Assembly: GCA_022749755.1 (NCBI GenBank)
Contig: CM040443.1
Coordinates: 9,583,744-9,647,743, forward strand
Direction of reading: 5' to 3'
Length of the DNA stretch: 64,000 bases
Source: Azadirachta indica
Taxonomy: Eukaryota > Streptophyta > Magnoliopsida > Sapindales > Meliaceae
Shown: one piece after another, positions 25,611-37,100 of the stretch
How positions within the stretch are numbered: position 1 is the stretch's first letter
How the letters are laid out: each line of letters opens with the position of its first letter
The notes under the pieces: generated by a model
Seen by the model: the letters and a program-made list of their open reading frames with translations, nothing else
Database searches by the model: none
What the model was told of the DNA's origin: nothing
Made by a program: the position numbers and the translations under genes

Positions 25611-26700
25611 ACTGTTAGAGCTCGTTTTGACTCCCCTCGGCTGGGTCTTTAGCATCTTCATGATAAAACTTCAACATGCTTATATGAAAAATGAGGTGGA
25701 TCTTCAATTTTGGAGGAAATAGAACTCGGTATGACACCTTACCCACTTTCTGCACAATTGAGAATGGCTTCTTATAACGTTGAACCAATCCCTTGTGTAC
25801 TTTTCGCAATGTCTTGAATTATTGGGGCAAGTGTTTCACTATTACTAGATCCCTTTCTTGGAACTCCACATCCCTCCGCTTTTTGTTCATCCATTTCTTC
25901 ATCTTCTTGGCTGCCTTTTCTAGGTATGTCTTAGCTAAATCGACTTGTTCATGCCATGCCTTGGCAAACTTAAAGGCCCTGAGACTTTTTTATCGTAACT
26001 TGAGGCTAATGCATGTGGAGTCGTTGGTTGTTGGCCCAACACAATCTCAAATGGACTTCTATTAGTTGCCTCGCTCTATTGCAAGTTATAAGAGAATTGA
26101 GCCACATCTAGCAACTTAGCCTAATCCCTTTGGTTGGCACTCACATAATGCCTCAAGTAAAGTTCAAGCAATATATTGGCACGCTTAGTTTGTCCGTCGA
26201 TTTGAGAAAGAAAGCTTATAGAAAAATTGAGGTTCGTTCTGAGCAACTTGAACAATTTGAACCAAAACTTGCTAGTAAATCGCGGGTCACGATCACTTAC
26301 AATATTGTTTGATGTTCTTCAAAGCTTCGCCATATGTTTTAGGAACAACCTCGCAGCTTCCTCCGCTATGCAATCTGTAAGTGCCGACATGAAAACTACA
26401 TAATTGCTAAAATGATTGACCACCACTATGATACTTCTATATCCCTCATATTTTAGTAACGATGTAATGGATTTCAGTAGCGATGTGATGCAATCCTTGG
26501 AAACGCTTTCCCATGGTTTGTTCGGAGTCGATAACGGTTCAAGTAATCCTCCAGATGCTCGTTGCTCAATTTTGTCTTGTCGACCAATGAGGTATATCTA
26601 CATTTAGACCTCGACACCTTCTCGTATTTTTGGTCAATAGTACAGATTCTCCAGTAAAGCATTGATGCATTCCTTGATGGGCTTTTTCCTCAAGTTACCC
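25352..26700 (-). pseudogene. Integrase and chromodomain remnant, element 1
   Basis: The integrase core region is heavily decayed (26474-26662 and beyond). 25809-25615 holds the GPY/F-like module (KVSYRVLFPPKLKIHLIFHISML). 25543-25352 holds a chromodomain (YTEFFVKWKGLPESEATWK), the signature of plant chromoviruses. Its end lies within the 3' LTR. Confidence 0.8.
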
Positions 26701-26753
26701 CACTTTGGCACGTAAATACATCTCCCCTTGGCATAGAGCAATCCGTCGTCAAG

Positions 26754-28260
26754 CTAAAACCGCCTTGTCTTTCCCTTGTTTACAAGCAACATTATGTTTT
26801 TGGTTAGAGAGTCTTGGGTCAATCTCTCTTTAATCTTCCTCACTAACGTTCCCTCAAGAATACTTAAGCCAATGGCCACTAATATTACCTTTTGAATTAC
26901 CTCATCCGCTACGACATTTGCTTTACTCGACTTGTACATCAAGTCACAGTCGAACTTTGCCAAGAAATCTTGCCAGCGTGCTTGCTTCAGGCTCAACTTC
27001 TTTTGTGTTTGAAAATATCTTGTGGCTACATTATTTGTTATGATTGTAAAGTGGCTCCTAAGCAAGTAGTATCGCCACAACCTAAGACAATGAATGATTG
27101 CCACCATATCTTTTTCTTGCACGGTGTAACGTTTTCTACCTTATTGAGTTTACAACTTTCAAAAGCAATCGGGTGTCCTTCTTGCATAAGTACACCTCTA
27201 ATGGTAAAATTTGAGGCGTTGGTGTGTCCTCGAAAGGCTTTATGTGGTCGGGAAGTACAAGAATCGTCTTCTCTATGACGGCCATCTTCAAGCCTTCGAA
27301 AGCTTATTAGCACTTCTTGATCCAATTCTATAAGCGACTTTTCTTAAGTAAGTCAGTTAGTGGAGTTATTTTTGCCGAACAGTTCTTAATGAAGCGCCGA
27401 TAGTAATTAACCAACCTTAAGAAAGACTAGAGGTCGTGCACTTTATTTAGAGGTTCCTAATCTTGAATAGCTTGCACCTTGGCCTTGTCCATCATTAATG
27501 TTCCATCCTTGATCTTATGCCCTAAGAAATGAACTTCCTGTTGCGTAAAAGAGCATTTCTCCTTCTTTACATATAATTCATTCTTTTACAATATTTGAAA
27601 CACTTTCTTAAGATGTGCCACATATTTTTCCAAGGTGTTACTATAGATAATAATGTCATCTAAGTATAACACCATAAATTGATTTAGATAGAGATGGAAT
27701 AGCTTATTCATCAGAGTACTAAAAGTGGCCGGTGCATTTGTTAGTCCGAAAGACATGACTAAAAATTCATAGGAACCGTACCTCATTATGCATGTTATTT
27801 TTGGCTCATCTCCCTTCACTATGCGTACTTGGTAGTAATTTCACTTTAAGTCAAGCTTAGAGAAATATTGTACTTTCCCAAGTTGATTGAAAAGATTGGC
27901 AATGAGTGGAATTTAATACTTGTTCTTGATGGTAACCTTATTAAATGCCTGGTAGTCGATGCACATCCGTAGTGACCCATATTTTTTTTTTTGGAACAAA
28001 ATCGGAGCTCCGAATAATGTCATGGACAGTCAAATGTAACCCGTATCAAGTAAATCTTAGAGTTGCTTCTTTAACTCTTACAATTCTAGTGGAGCGTGTC
28101 GGTATGGACTTATGGCGATAGGTTTGGTGCCCGGTTCCAATTCGATCTTATGATCTACCTCTCTCTTTAGTGGAAGTTTTTTGGGTAGCTCTTTCGGCAT
28201 CACATCCTTGAACTCTTCGAGAACGTCATCCACCTCCTCCGGAACATCTTTATTGCCCAC
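26754..28260 (-). pseudogene. Reverse transcriptase-RNase H remnant, element 1
   Basis: Fragments in order on the minus strand. 28260-28078 is the pre-RT linker ending in PIAISPYRHAPLEL. 27819-27586 is the RT palm with FGLTNAPATFSTLMNKLF and intact YLDDI (about 27645-27670). 27325-27038 is the start of RNase H (VLMQEGHPIAFESCKLN). 27122-26754 is the RNase H C-terminus (TRYFQTQKKLSLKQARWQD, KANVVADE). Frameshifts and stops separate them. Confidence 0.85.
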
Positions 28261-28595
28261 CTTCGCATCATCATAGTCATTGTATTATTTCAAGAAGGCA
28301 AGGTAGCTTTCTTCACCCTTGCGCTTCAAACCCTTCTTGAATTACATGGCCGAGAGCATTTTGATCTCCACCTTACTTGTTCTCGATATTAGAACCATGC
28401 ACGCTTTGCCCCTATCACGGATGCATATGGTGTTGGCAAATAGTACTAGTATGAGTTTCATTTGATCGAATAATTCTATCTTGAGCACGATTTTATGGTC
28501 GTCCATAGATGGTACGGACAATCCACCAGTCCTCCATCCTCCGATGGTGGTTTCGACCTTCTTGGCCACACCTTTGATTGGTTTAGCAGCCGAAT

Positions 28596-29123
28596 TCACT
28601 GCTTCATGGTACCGCCTTTGTTGGTCACTTTGAGACCTATCTGCTTGGCCTCGTCAAGCTGCATAAAATTATGTGAGGCACGGGTATTAACTAAGGCTTT
28701 CATACGTACCTTATTGATCACTACATTAATATAAATAAGCACCTTTACTTGTGCCTCCAGAACCGTTCGAATGACATTGAGTAGTTGCAAAGAATCCATC
28801 GCTGTGTCGTCCTTTCGACCTTGTGGCTCCTTCACACAAGCCACTATGATGTTCAACGCCTTTCTCTTTGGACAATCCCACATCCAATGAGGATTATCTC
28901 AAAAGTAGCAATTTGGGGAAGGTTTGGAATCCTTCTCTTTGTCATTCTTCAGCTTCTCTTTGCAGCTAAGTGGTTTACGAAAACTATCTTCTTGCAACTT
29001 GCTGTAGTCTCCTCTACCTTTGCCTTGGGCACCTTTCTTGTCCTTGACCTTGGCATTTGACCGCTCGCTTGAATAGTTGTTAAGAGTTTCCACAATGGTT
29101 ATGGTGGTTGCAAGGTCTTGCAT
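28596..29123 (-). pseudogene. Zinc knuckle and protease remnant, element 1
   Basis: At about 28880-28915 the minus strand shows a Cys/His knuckle remnant (CYF, stop, then NPHWMWDCPKRKALN). Next comes an aspartic protease-like segment where the family's catalytic D-T/S-G-A reads NTRA (about 28675-28690; ALVNTRASHNFMQ). The catalytic Asp is Asn and the flap Gly is Arg, so the protease is inactive. Confidence 0.75.
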
Positions 29124-29494
29124 GCCTCGCCTCTTATGCTCCGTCTCCCAATCTTAGAGCTCATCCATGAAGAAAAAGAGTGAATCCTTATCGCTTATGT
29201 TTAGAATCTCTAACACCAAGCTAGTAAACTCCTTGATGTAGTTTGCAAGTTTCCAAATTGTTTGAGGCGACGTAATCGGCCTCATGCTTCTTCTTCGGCA
29301 TTTTTCGAATAGAATTGTCGCTTAAGTTCTCGCTTGAAGTCATCAAAGTTATCGATGGTTTATGTGCCTTTACCAATGTCATCGTACCTCCTTCTTCACC
29401 ATAACATAACAACATCAGTTAAATAATGGGTGGCAGTACGTACCTTGGTTTGTTCATCGGTAATGCCCATCACCTTGACATACTGTTCGATTCC

Positions 29495-29872
29495 CTATAA
29501 GAAGTTGTCCACGTCTTTGGCGCTCCTCGAACCATTGTACGTCTTGGGTTTAGGGACATCGACCCGTGGTGCATCACGTGTGGTAGCCACACCGCTTATT
29601 GCTGCATGCTTGCATAAAGCCATATCCTCCTTAACTGTAGCGAGTTCTTGGTCAATGTAGATTCGAATATTTCTAAACATGCGATTATGAACTGTTAGCA
29701 ACTCTTGCTTGAAGGCATCCTCGAGTTTGGTGGTAAACACCTTCACTACCTCACGAAGAGCATTCTCTTCTACTTCCAACCCATCGAAGCGCTGCTCCAT
29801 CTCTTCAAGGTGTGAGTCTACGCTTGCCATGAAAGCTTCCTTGCTAGGTAATTGAGCATCCAAGCCAGCCAC
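29495..29872 (-). pseudogene. gag fragment of chromovirus element 1
   Basis: A 125-residue frame with a heptad-like Leu/Glu-rich segment (EEMEQRFDGLEVEENALREV) followed by the gag-typical PKTYNGSRSAKDVDNFL. An upstream start (ATGGCAAGTGAGG, about 29957) is separated by a stop. The capsid part downstream (29221-29415) is broken. It is the nucleocapsid/capsid precursor of the element and is non-functional here. Confidence 0.75.
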
Positions 29873-29957
29873 TATCTCCTTGGACTACGCCTTTTTGCTT
29901 CCACCCTTGGTAGGGCATTACTCCTCACGTTTCTGTGCTTGGACTTCCTCACTTGCC

Positions 29958-30103
29958 ATGGTAACGTCAAAAAAGTTGGCCATATCTTTGAATTGCTAAG
30001 CACTGCATGCTCGAAACGAATGAAGAAAGTAAGGCCGTGACAGTTGGTATTAAAGCTCAAGGTTGAGCAGAGACCTAATCGAAAGGGAGCTTTCAACATT
30101 CAT
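29958..30103 (+). other. Inverted LTR tail + primer-binding site of element 1
   Basis: Read on the plus strand, this segment runs gctaagcactgcatgctcg to ggccgtgaca (30033-30042), then gttggtattaaagctcaagg. That is an LTR 3' end followed by a tRNA-iMet-type PBS (tggtattaaagc 30045-30056, 10 of 12 to tggtatcagagc). The rest of the element reads on the minus strand. The 3' LTR carries the same tail in the expected orientation at 24784-24837. A local inversion of about 150 bp, with breakpoints near 29955 and 30104, explains this. Confidence 0.7.
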
Positions 30104-30839
30104 AATGCACTAAATCGGAAGCTTTAAACAAGAGAGAAGAGAGAGCATAAAGAGTTTGAGTGAAGAGAACTTATACAGTTCAAGTTTATTGCTTGATTGC
30201 TTGATTTGACTAAATGAGGTCTCACCTATTTATAAGAAAGTTTACATACAATGGACAGGTAAGATTACACCTTACAATGCACTTTTGAGGATTAGAATTG
30301 GTCTTTTGGAAATGTCCTAGAAAATATCTATACAATGATCAAAATTGTAGTGCTATCTTTACAATTCTAGAACTTGGACTAATTGAGTCACCATTCTAGA
30401 AGTTGGGTTAATTAGTTTAACATTGGACTTTATGTACAACAATGCTAATAAGGAAGAATGCATGGATCCTTGACCCAAATGCTTCATTGCCCATTGAATT
30501 CCATCTACTTAACCGCCATCTTGTCAAAACTCGCACGCCCTCTTGTTTTAGATTTTCCCTCACATAAGTGTTGTTTGGACAAAATTTAGACCACGGGTCA
30601 CTGTTTACGTAGAGTGTGACATTCTTTTCCACCTCAATGCGTGACGTCCTCATCGCATCTTCCTCACGGAATCTCCTTATATATTCTTAGAATTACCATA
30701 GCACATCTTCATATTCTTACATAATTTTACTCTTCGGTAATTCCTTCTACTTAACGAAGTATTCTGTATAGTTCAGTATCTCGTACTTTTGAATTCATAG
30801 ATCAGCAAGAATACATCTCTTTCACTCGCTAAAATTACA
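30104..30839 (-). repeat. 5' LTR of chromovirus element 1 (colinear part)
   Basis: The minus strand starts TGTAATTTTAGCG at 30839 and follows the 3' LTR, including a decayed copy of the chromodomain-coding segment at about 30620-30770. Collinearity stops near 30104. The last 85 bp or so of the LTR are found next to it in inverted orientation (about 29958-30042). Confidence 0.75.
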
Positions 30840-31141
30840 AGTAGCCAACCAAAATTATGAGAATACTTATTACATTACAATCAAGTAGTCAATCGAAATT
30901 ATCTCTAAAATTTGTATTAAAAATATTATCCCCACCGTCCAAAATTAGTTCGACGGTGCACAATAATTGAGGCCCAGATGGTGAAAAAAAAAAAAAGTTC
31001 AGCCTAGTGTCTACATTTTCTACTTAGCTTAAAGAAAGAAAAAAAAAAAAAGAACAAAACAGAGTGGCAGAGCAGGGAACTGGTGGAATACAAAGTCTGG
31101 AACTACTTAAATAATGTTAAAAAAAATATAGAAATCCTATC
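30840..31141 (+). promoter_or_regulatory. ULP1D upstream region and 5' leader
   Basis: Three hundred bases separate the chromovirus end from the ULP1D ATG. The first 90 or so resemble one arm of the fold-back family seen at 20731-20831 (tcaatcgaaattatc). The rest has A-runs at 30985 and 31038. The short distance means the retroelement lies in or close to the promoter. No TATA box was assigned. Confidence 0.4.
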
Positions 31142-34100
31142 ATGGAACAAGAAGAAGAGAAGTGTAAAAAGAGAAAACTTGACATAAACTGGAAGGAGGT
31201 ACTTCCAGAGCGGAACGACGAGCCACCGGCGGAGCTGATCGTGGAAAAGGCCGAGCCACCGACATCGGCACCGAAATCTGTGCACGCGATGAACGATGAC
31301 TCAGGGAGTGGAGAGGAATCTGAAAGGCAAATGTCCAGTCACGAGCTCGAACTTAAGATTGCGAGAATGAAATCATTTTACGAAACTAGCCGTCAGAGAA
31401 TGCCCGATAAGGGCGAGAAGTTTATTTCAAAGCTTCAGCGGCTGGAGAAGGAGCGCGAGCGAAGGAGACCCTGTCGAGCCGATATAGTTTGTTTGGTTAG
31501 GATTCACATTCTTTTCCATTTTTTCTAGGATATATTTCATTGTCCTCCCATGACTTTGACTATAACACATGCAGATGCATTGGTCCACATTCTTCATAAT
31601 CTTTTCCTCAAATTCCGAATATTGTCATAAAGCCTGAACTTTGTCGTATCCATCCCCGAAATTTCGCAAAATTTTTCAGCAATTAGTAAAAACTTAATTA
31701 GTAGGTCTGCCTGTATTTTAGCCAAACATTGGGTAACGAAATTATCGTTTTTCTTTTTGTTCTATATAGACTTTTCTATAATGTATTAAAACGTGTGAAA
31801 TTTGTTGTTTGCTTTCAAATATTTTAGGGATAAATTTTCGATATTTTGGATTATAGTTTGGTCAACCAAAAAGCATAAAGTTTCAGAGTTTAGTTAATTT
31901 TGTTTGTATGAAGGTTTAATGTCAGTTTTTATAGCTTTTGTTGATGAGAGAGATTAGGGTTTGCTTTGTGGGAGTTAAATGCAGAATGTTTTGGGAATAA
32001 TTCTTTTTGAAGATTCAATAAAGTTTTCATTTTTCTCTAGTTTAGTACTTTTATTCAGCTAGCCGTTTGCAGTGACACCTATGATGTAATCAATGTAACA
32101 GTATCTATTGTTTGGTAACATAGGGGTTGTGATTTTGTCAATGGATTTGGCTTCTCCCTGCCTTAAAACTTGTGGATCAATTGCTTCTTTCTAGTTTTAG
32201 GCGTCTGTCATTTACTAAAGATCTTATAATGCGTCTTGGAATCTTCAATTTCAATTTAAGAAGCATGTTTCTGCTAGTGGGACTTATAATTGTTTGAAGT
32301 ATTTATGTTCACTTGGTGACTAGGATTTACAGTCTGCTTTGGGTATGAGGGAGGATTGTAAATTTGTCAATTGGATATACTCTCAGTTGTATACACCTTA
32401 TTCTCATGTAATACACTTCATTTCTGGATTATGAGCTGTTGATTGTTAGTTAACTTTTAAATATTTTAAAGGTTTTTTACTCTATGTGTTACTTGATATT
32501 CTATATTTAATATCCTGGCTTTAGTTGGTTACTTGATACTTTGAATCATTCTATAGATGTTAATGTAAAGTTTGTTGGTGAAATTGTATTTAATGTGTTG
32601 TTCCTGAAAATGATGAGTGCTCATCATGCTTCATTGAACTTGTCATTGGACAGGATATTGATGGATGTGAAAAGCCGACACAATCTATGACCAGAGGTAT
32701 TACTTGATTATCTTGGCTACTCGACCAACAAGTTTGTTACCATTTTATTTAAGTATATTGTGATAGTACATTCTCTTGTGTGATTTAGAAGTTTTGTAAT
32801 TTCTGACTGGTTGATTTCGTAAACTTGGTCGTTATCAAGTTGAGTCTTAGGTGGGCTTAGAGTTAAAATTTTCATGGTCTTTGGTTGCTATCTTAGTTGT
32901 TACTAATGGGAAATGGTCATTGTGATAATATTTGGATAACTTTAACCGTCACTATTTTTCTTGAGCACTTACTGAAGTACCAAGTGCTTCCCCTATGAGT
33001 TTTATTTTTATTAAAAGTTTTTAGCCATGAGACACGCATAGTGTAGTAGCAGACAATACCTGAAAGTTCTTTTCTCCTAAATGTTTTCTCTCTTAATTTC
33101 CTCCTCTCTCCCTCCCCGTCCTTTGATTTCTGCTTTTCTTCTTCACAGAATATTTCATGCTTGAAATGAATAATATGATTATGTAGAAGAAAAACTTTAG
33201 ATTTGTGCTTCAGGAGACGGGGAGAATGGACTGATGATATATGATTCATCAGAAAATATTGCCCTAGAACTGATATTCTTGCTTTTATGTATTGTAGTAT
33301 GTGTGGCCTTATCACCTATGGTTATTTGAGCTGATATTTACTCGTTCTATTTTAACATAGAACTTTGAGGTCGGTTTACAATTTTTCTTTCAAATTTTAA
33401 TGGAAAAGTGAAACTTGGCTTTTCTTATGTTTGTTCATTTTTCTCCTGATAAATGTCAATCCCATCAGGAATTATTTTACATTATTTAGTTGCTGCAGTT
33501 AGGTACATAATCAATTTACATTTTTAACAGAATTTTATCCAATATGGTTTTCCCTCCATTCTATATCTTTTTTCCAGAACAAAATGCAAAACTGGGTTAA
33601 TGATTTATTCCATATTGAATGGCTTGTTATTTCGCTATTTAGGATATGGCTATCAAGTGCCATTTTGCAATCATATGTGATTGTGAAAATGAATGGAAGA
33701 TAATTGTTTGCTCAGTTAATAGAATCCTTGAGCTGTAACCTTTTTAATTAGAAGCACGCTTTGGTGCTGTAATTTGCTTTACTTTGAATAAGCCAACTAT
33801 TTGAGGAATTTAAAATTTTTCTCTAGATGCTTCAGATTGCTTTAGACAAAGGGCTACATCATCCCAAGTTCAGTCAAAATCCTCGTTTGCCACTGTTTTT
33901 AGTGAGAAGATGGAAGAAAATGTATGTTACTCTGCTTTTTGCTTGAATTTTTTGCAGCCTCTTTTGTAGCCAACTTTATTGCTTTAACCTATTTTTAATT
34001 TATTTAACAGAGAGATTGTAGGGTAAAGAAAGCATTTGATAAAGAATTATCCATTTTGGCTCATTGTGACCACCAGCAACCGACATCTGATGGGGAGTTA

Positions 34101-37100
34101 TCACAAACAGGAAGACCAAAAGATAGGTCATCATCAAGAAAATTGCCTTTCCACAAAGGAGATAGATCTATAGTTTCAAATGGTTTTCAGAAGGAGAGAG
34201 ATTCTTCTGCTTATCCCTCCCATCGGTCCGAAGAAAACTTGTCCAGCTGTTTTCTCAATAAGTTAGCATCTTTTACATTTGATGTGGCTCCTTCCTTTTA
34301 TACTTAATTGCTTCTTGTTTGATCTTTTGCTGATATTGAATTTAAAGGTTGTCATTTATTGACAATGTCATTCCCCCTACTCTGTGTTTTGACATGTATC
34401 GTATTTTGTTTATGGAATATTATATATTGATTATTTGGAACAGCTAATTTAGCTACGTGCTCTCTCTTTCAATATGATGACCATTTTTAGAATATTACAT
34501 GAGAATGCAGGGTGACTCATAAGTATTCTGGCGATATTTTGACTGCATCCAATGAGGAAAGAGTTGTGTGCCAGTTGATTTTTTCACTTGTTTATAACTA
34601 AAATTTTCTCATGCTTGCTTTAATGCTTCCATTTACTTTTCACATAAAGAACCAAGCTTGGCAGTTTTGATGCATTTATGAGATGACATAATTAGAAACA
34701 ATGATTAAAATTTATTCTTAATTTCTTGTTCCCTAGATCCTTTTATTATTGTTCTATTATTGCCTCTCCCACTCTTTTGCATATTATTTCCTGGTCTTTA
34801 TTCTTTTTTCCCCTTTTTCTGGTGAAGGCACCTCCCAGTTCCATTGTTTGTGCTCCCACTACTTCTGTTTGCAATGTTGTTTGTGGATGGATAGGATAGT
34901 GGTAGTTTCACTTGGGTGCAGTGTTGTTTCTGGATGCATAGGATAGTAGTAGTTTTACTTTGGTGCAGTGCTTAATCTCAGATGTAGCATTTTAGTGTAG
35001 GGTTTGCTACTTGTCTCAGTTTTTCCTTTGGCATGATCTCTGGAGTATCAAGATGTTATATCAATTGTGCAACTTTCTGTTAGCTGACTCGAGTGGCTTT
35101 AATGGATATTCTAATGCATTGACTTTTTTTCCCTTCTTCTGCTTAGGAAGGATGCATTTCAAGTCCGACCATCAAATAATGAAAGGCATAGGAAGGTATG
35201 ATGTTAGATGTTTTCTCTATATCTATTTTGGTTGCTTCCTAATTAGCAATGTATTTGCTTTGGAGGTGAACTATAGTCATTAGTGGAAAATGGAAAATGT
35301 TTCAGAACTATAGGAATGAGAGAATAAGGTCTTACAATTCACTTTAACAGTGAGAGATAAGTAGCATGCATCAATGATTAATTTTTGTGGCCAAAGAAAA
35401 GTTTGATGTTTATGCCCATGCATAGACTTTGTTATTTTTCAAAGTTTTGTAAATATTAAGCATTGAAGCTGTTAATTCAAATGAAAATTGTCATGATATT
35501 TTAGCAGAGTCACAGTATTAACAATTTTGATAATCTCACTGTAGAGTTGTTTTTGGAAAATTTCTAAGATATGTGATCAATGCCTTTTTAGTTTCTTCTA
35601 ATCCATTAATCTAATGCCAAATTATTCACATGCTTTATAATTATTGTTTGGTAAACCAAACAATACAATGGCAAGAATTGTTGATGGTCTAGAACATGCT
35701 TGAATTAGAACCCCTGCATATTTGGGTTTATGTAGCATTAATAACTATGTTTTCTAGTTGAAGTTCTGAATGGATTTATTTTGATCCCTTTCAAAATTTA
35801 TATTATTACCTGTGTACACTCGCATATAGACATTACTTTTAAAGATGGTGGTGCAAAACATTGTACCTGTTCTCTGAGCAAATATATGCTTTGGAAGAAT
35901 GTGTCTATTGTTTTTCCTTGAATTACCTAATGCAGCTGAAGGAATGACAAATGACAAATATGCTGTTATGTTTTTCTCTCACTGTAATTGCTGATATGTT
36001 TTGTATGTTTCAACCGTAATGAATTAGATTTTAAGCTCAGTAGTGGATACGCATGCTACGAGTATCGTAACAGGGACATCTTCTCATGGACAATAAAATT
36101 AATTCAGATGTTGATCACTCAAGACACCCATTTTTTTCATGAAAAGAAGGGGAAAAAAGGAAAAAAATTCCGGAGACTTGGATCAAATATGGTTATACTT
36201 CAGTAAAGTAATATATTTGTGTTGTTGTATGATCAACATAATTTGGCTTGAATGCTCTGATCGCAAAGTAATAAATGCATTCTCATAGTTGCAAACTCAA
36301 ATACTCAATGTTAATTTAACAATCCTATCAAACAATGCATAGATCATGCAACAGAATTTGCAAAATTTGACCTCAATACCTTATCATAACCAACTGTGTT
36401 GGTGAATGAGATTGTTCCTATTGGGAGGAAGTTGGCAGACATCCTATAGTTGCCAGTGGGTGCATTTGTTGAGCCTATGGGTGTACATTCTTTTCCCTTT
36501 GTCAGGTGTTTTATTGATTGACCAGAATGATGGTAATAATATCCAAACAGGAGCTGACACTTGTTCTCCTAGATGAGGATGAAAGTCCAATTGAAGAGAC
36601 AACAGAGAAAACAGAAGAAACTCTGCGTGCAGAGGCTGCAGAACAAGCTGACGAACTTGCTGAATGGTAAGTGGGACTTTTGGTACAGGTTTTTAGTTAT
36701 GTTTCTTCATTTTGGCCTGCTTTCTTGAATTGTGTGATAATTTTAACTCCTGTAACTCTTTCAGCATGAAAGATGCTAGGATCTACTACCCGTCAAGGTA
36801 CTCACACAAATCTTTCATTAAATGGTAGACTGTTTTTTGGGCAACAGTTTTTACTTGAATTAATTTTGTGTGACACTTATTGTTTTTGACCCAGGGATGA
36901 TCCAGAATCTGTTGAAATTTGTTACATGGACATAAATCGCCTTGCGCCAGAAGTTTATTTGACATCAACTATTATGAACTTTTACATCCGGTAATTGCCT
37001 CGGATACAGTCCATACTTGAACTTGATGTGCCTTCAAGGACAACACACTTTTCTGTTACTGCATAACATTTGAATTTTAGCAATTTGTTGGTTATGGGAT

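Larger units (their letters stand above)
24784..30839 (-). mobile_element. Decayed Ty3/gypsy chromovirus (element 1)
   Basis: An LTR retrotransposon reading right to left: gag, zinc knuckle, protease, reverse transcriptase, RNase H, integrase, chromodomain. It is bounded by related sequences at both ends (3' LTR 24784-25610; 5' LTR about 30104-30839 plus an inverted tail). Every reading frame is broken by stops and frameshifts, so it cannot encode a working polyprotein. The LTRs differ at many positions, indicating an old insertion. It lies at the end of tandem unit B, about 300 bp from the ULP1D start codon. No clean 5-bp target duplication was found. Confidence 0.9.

Noticed and set aside
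28495..29060. Plus-strand ORFs in the chromovirus element 1 interior
   Set aside because: They are opposite to the zinc-knuckle and protease frames and are composition-driven shadows.
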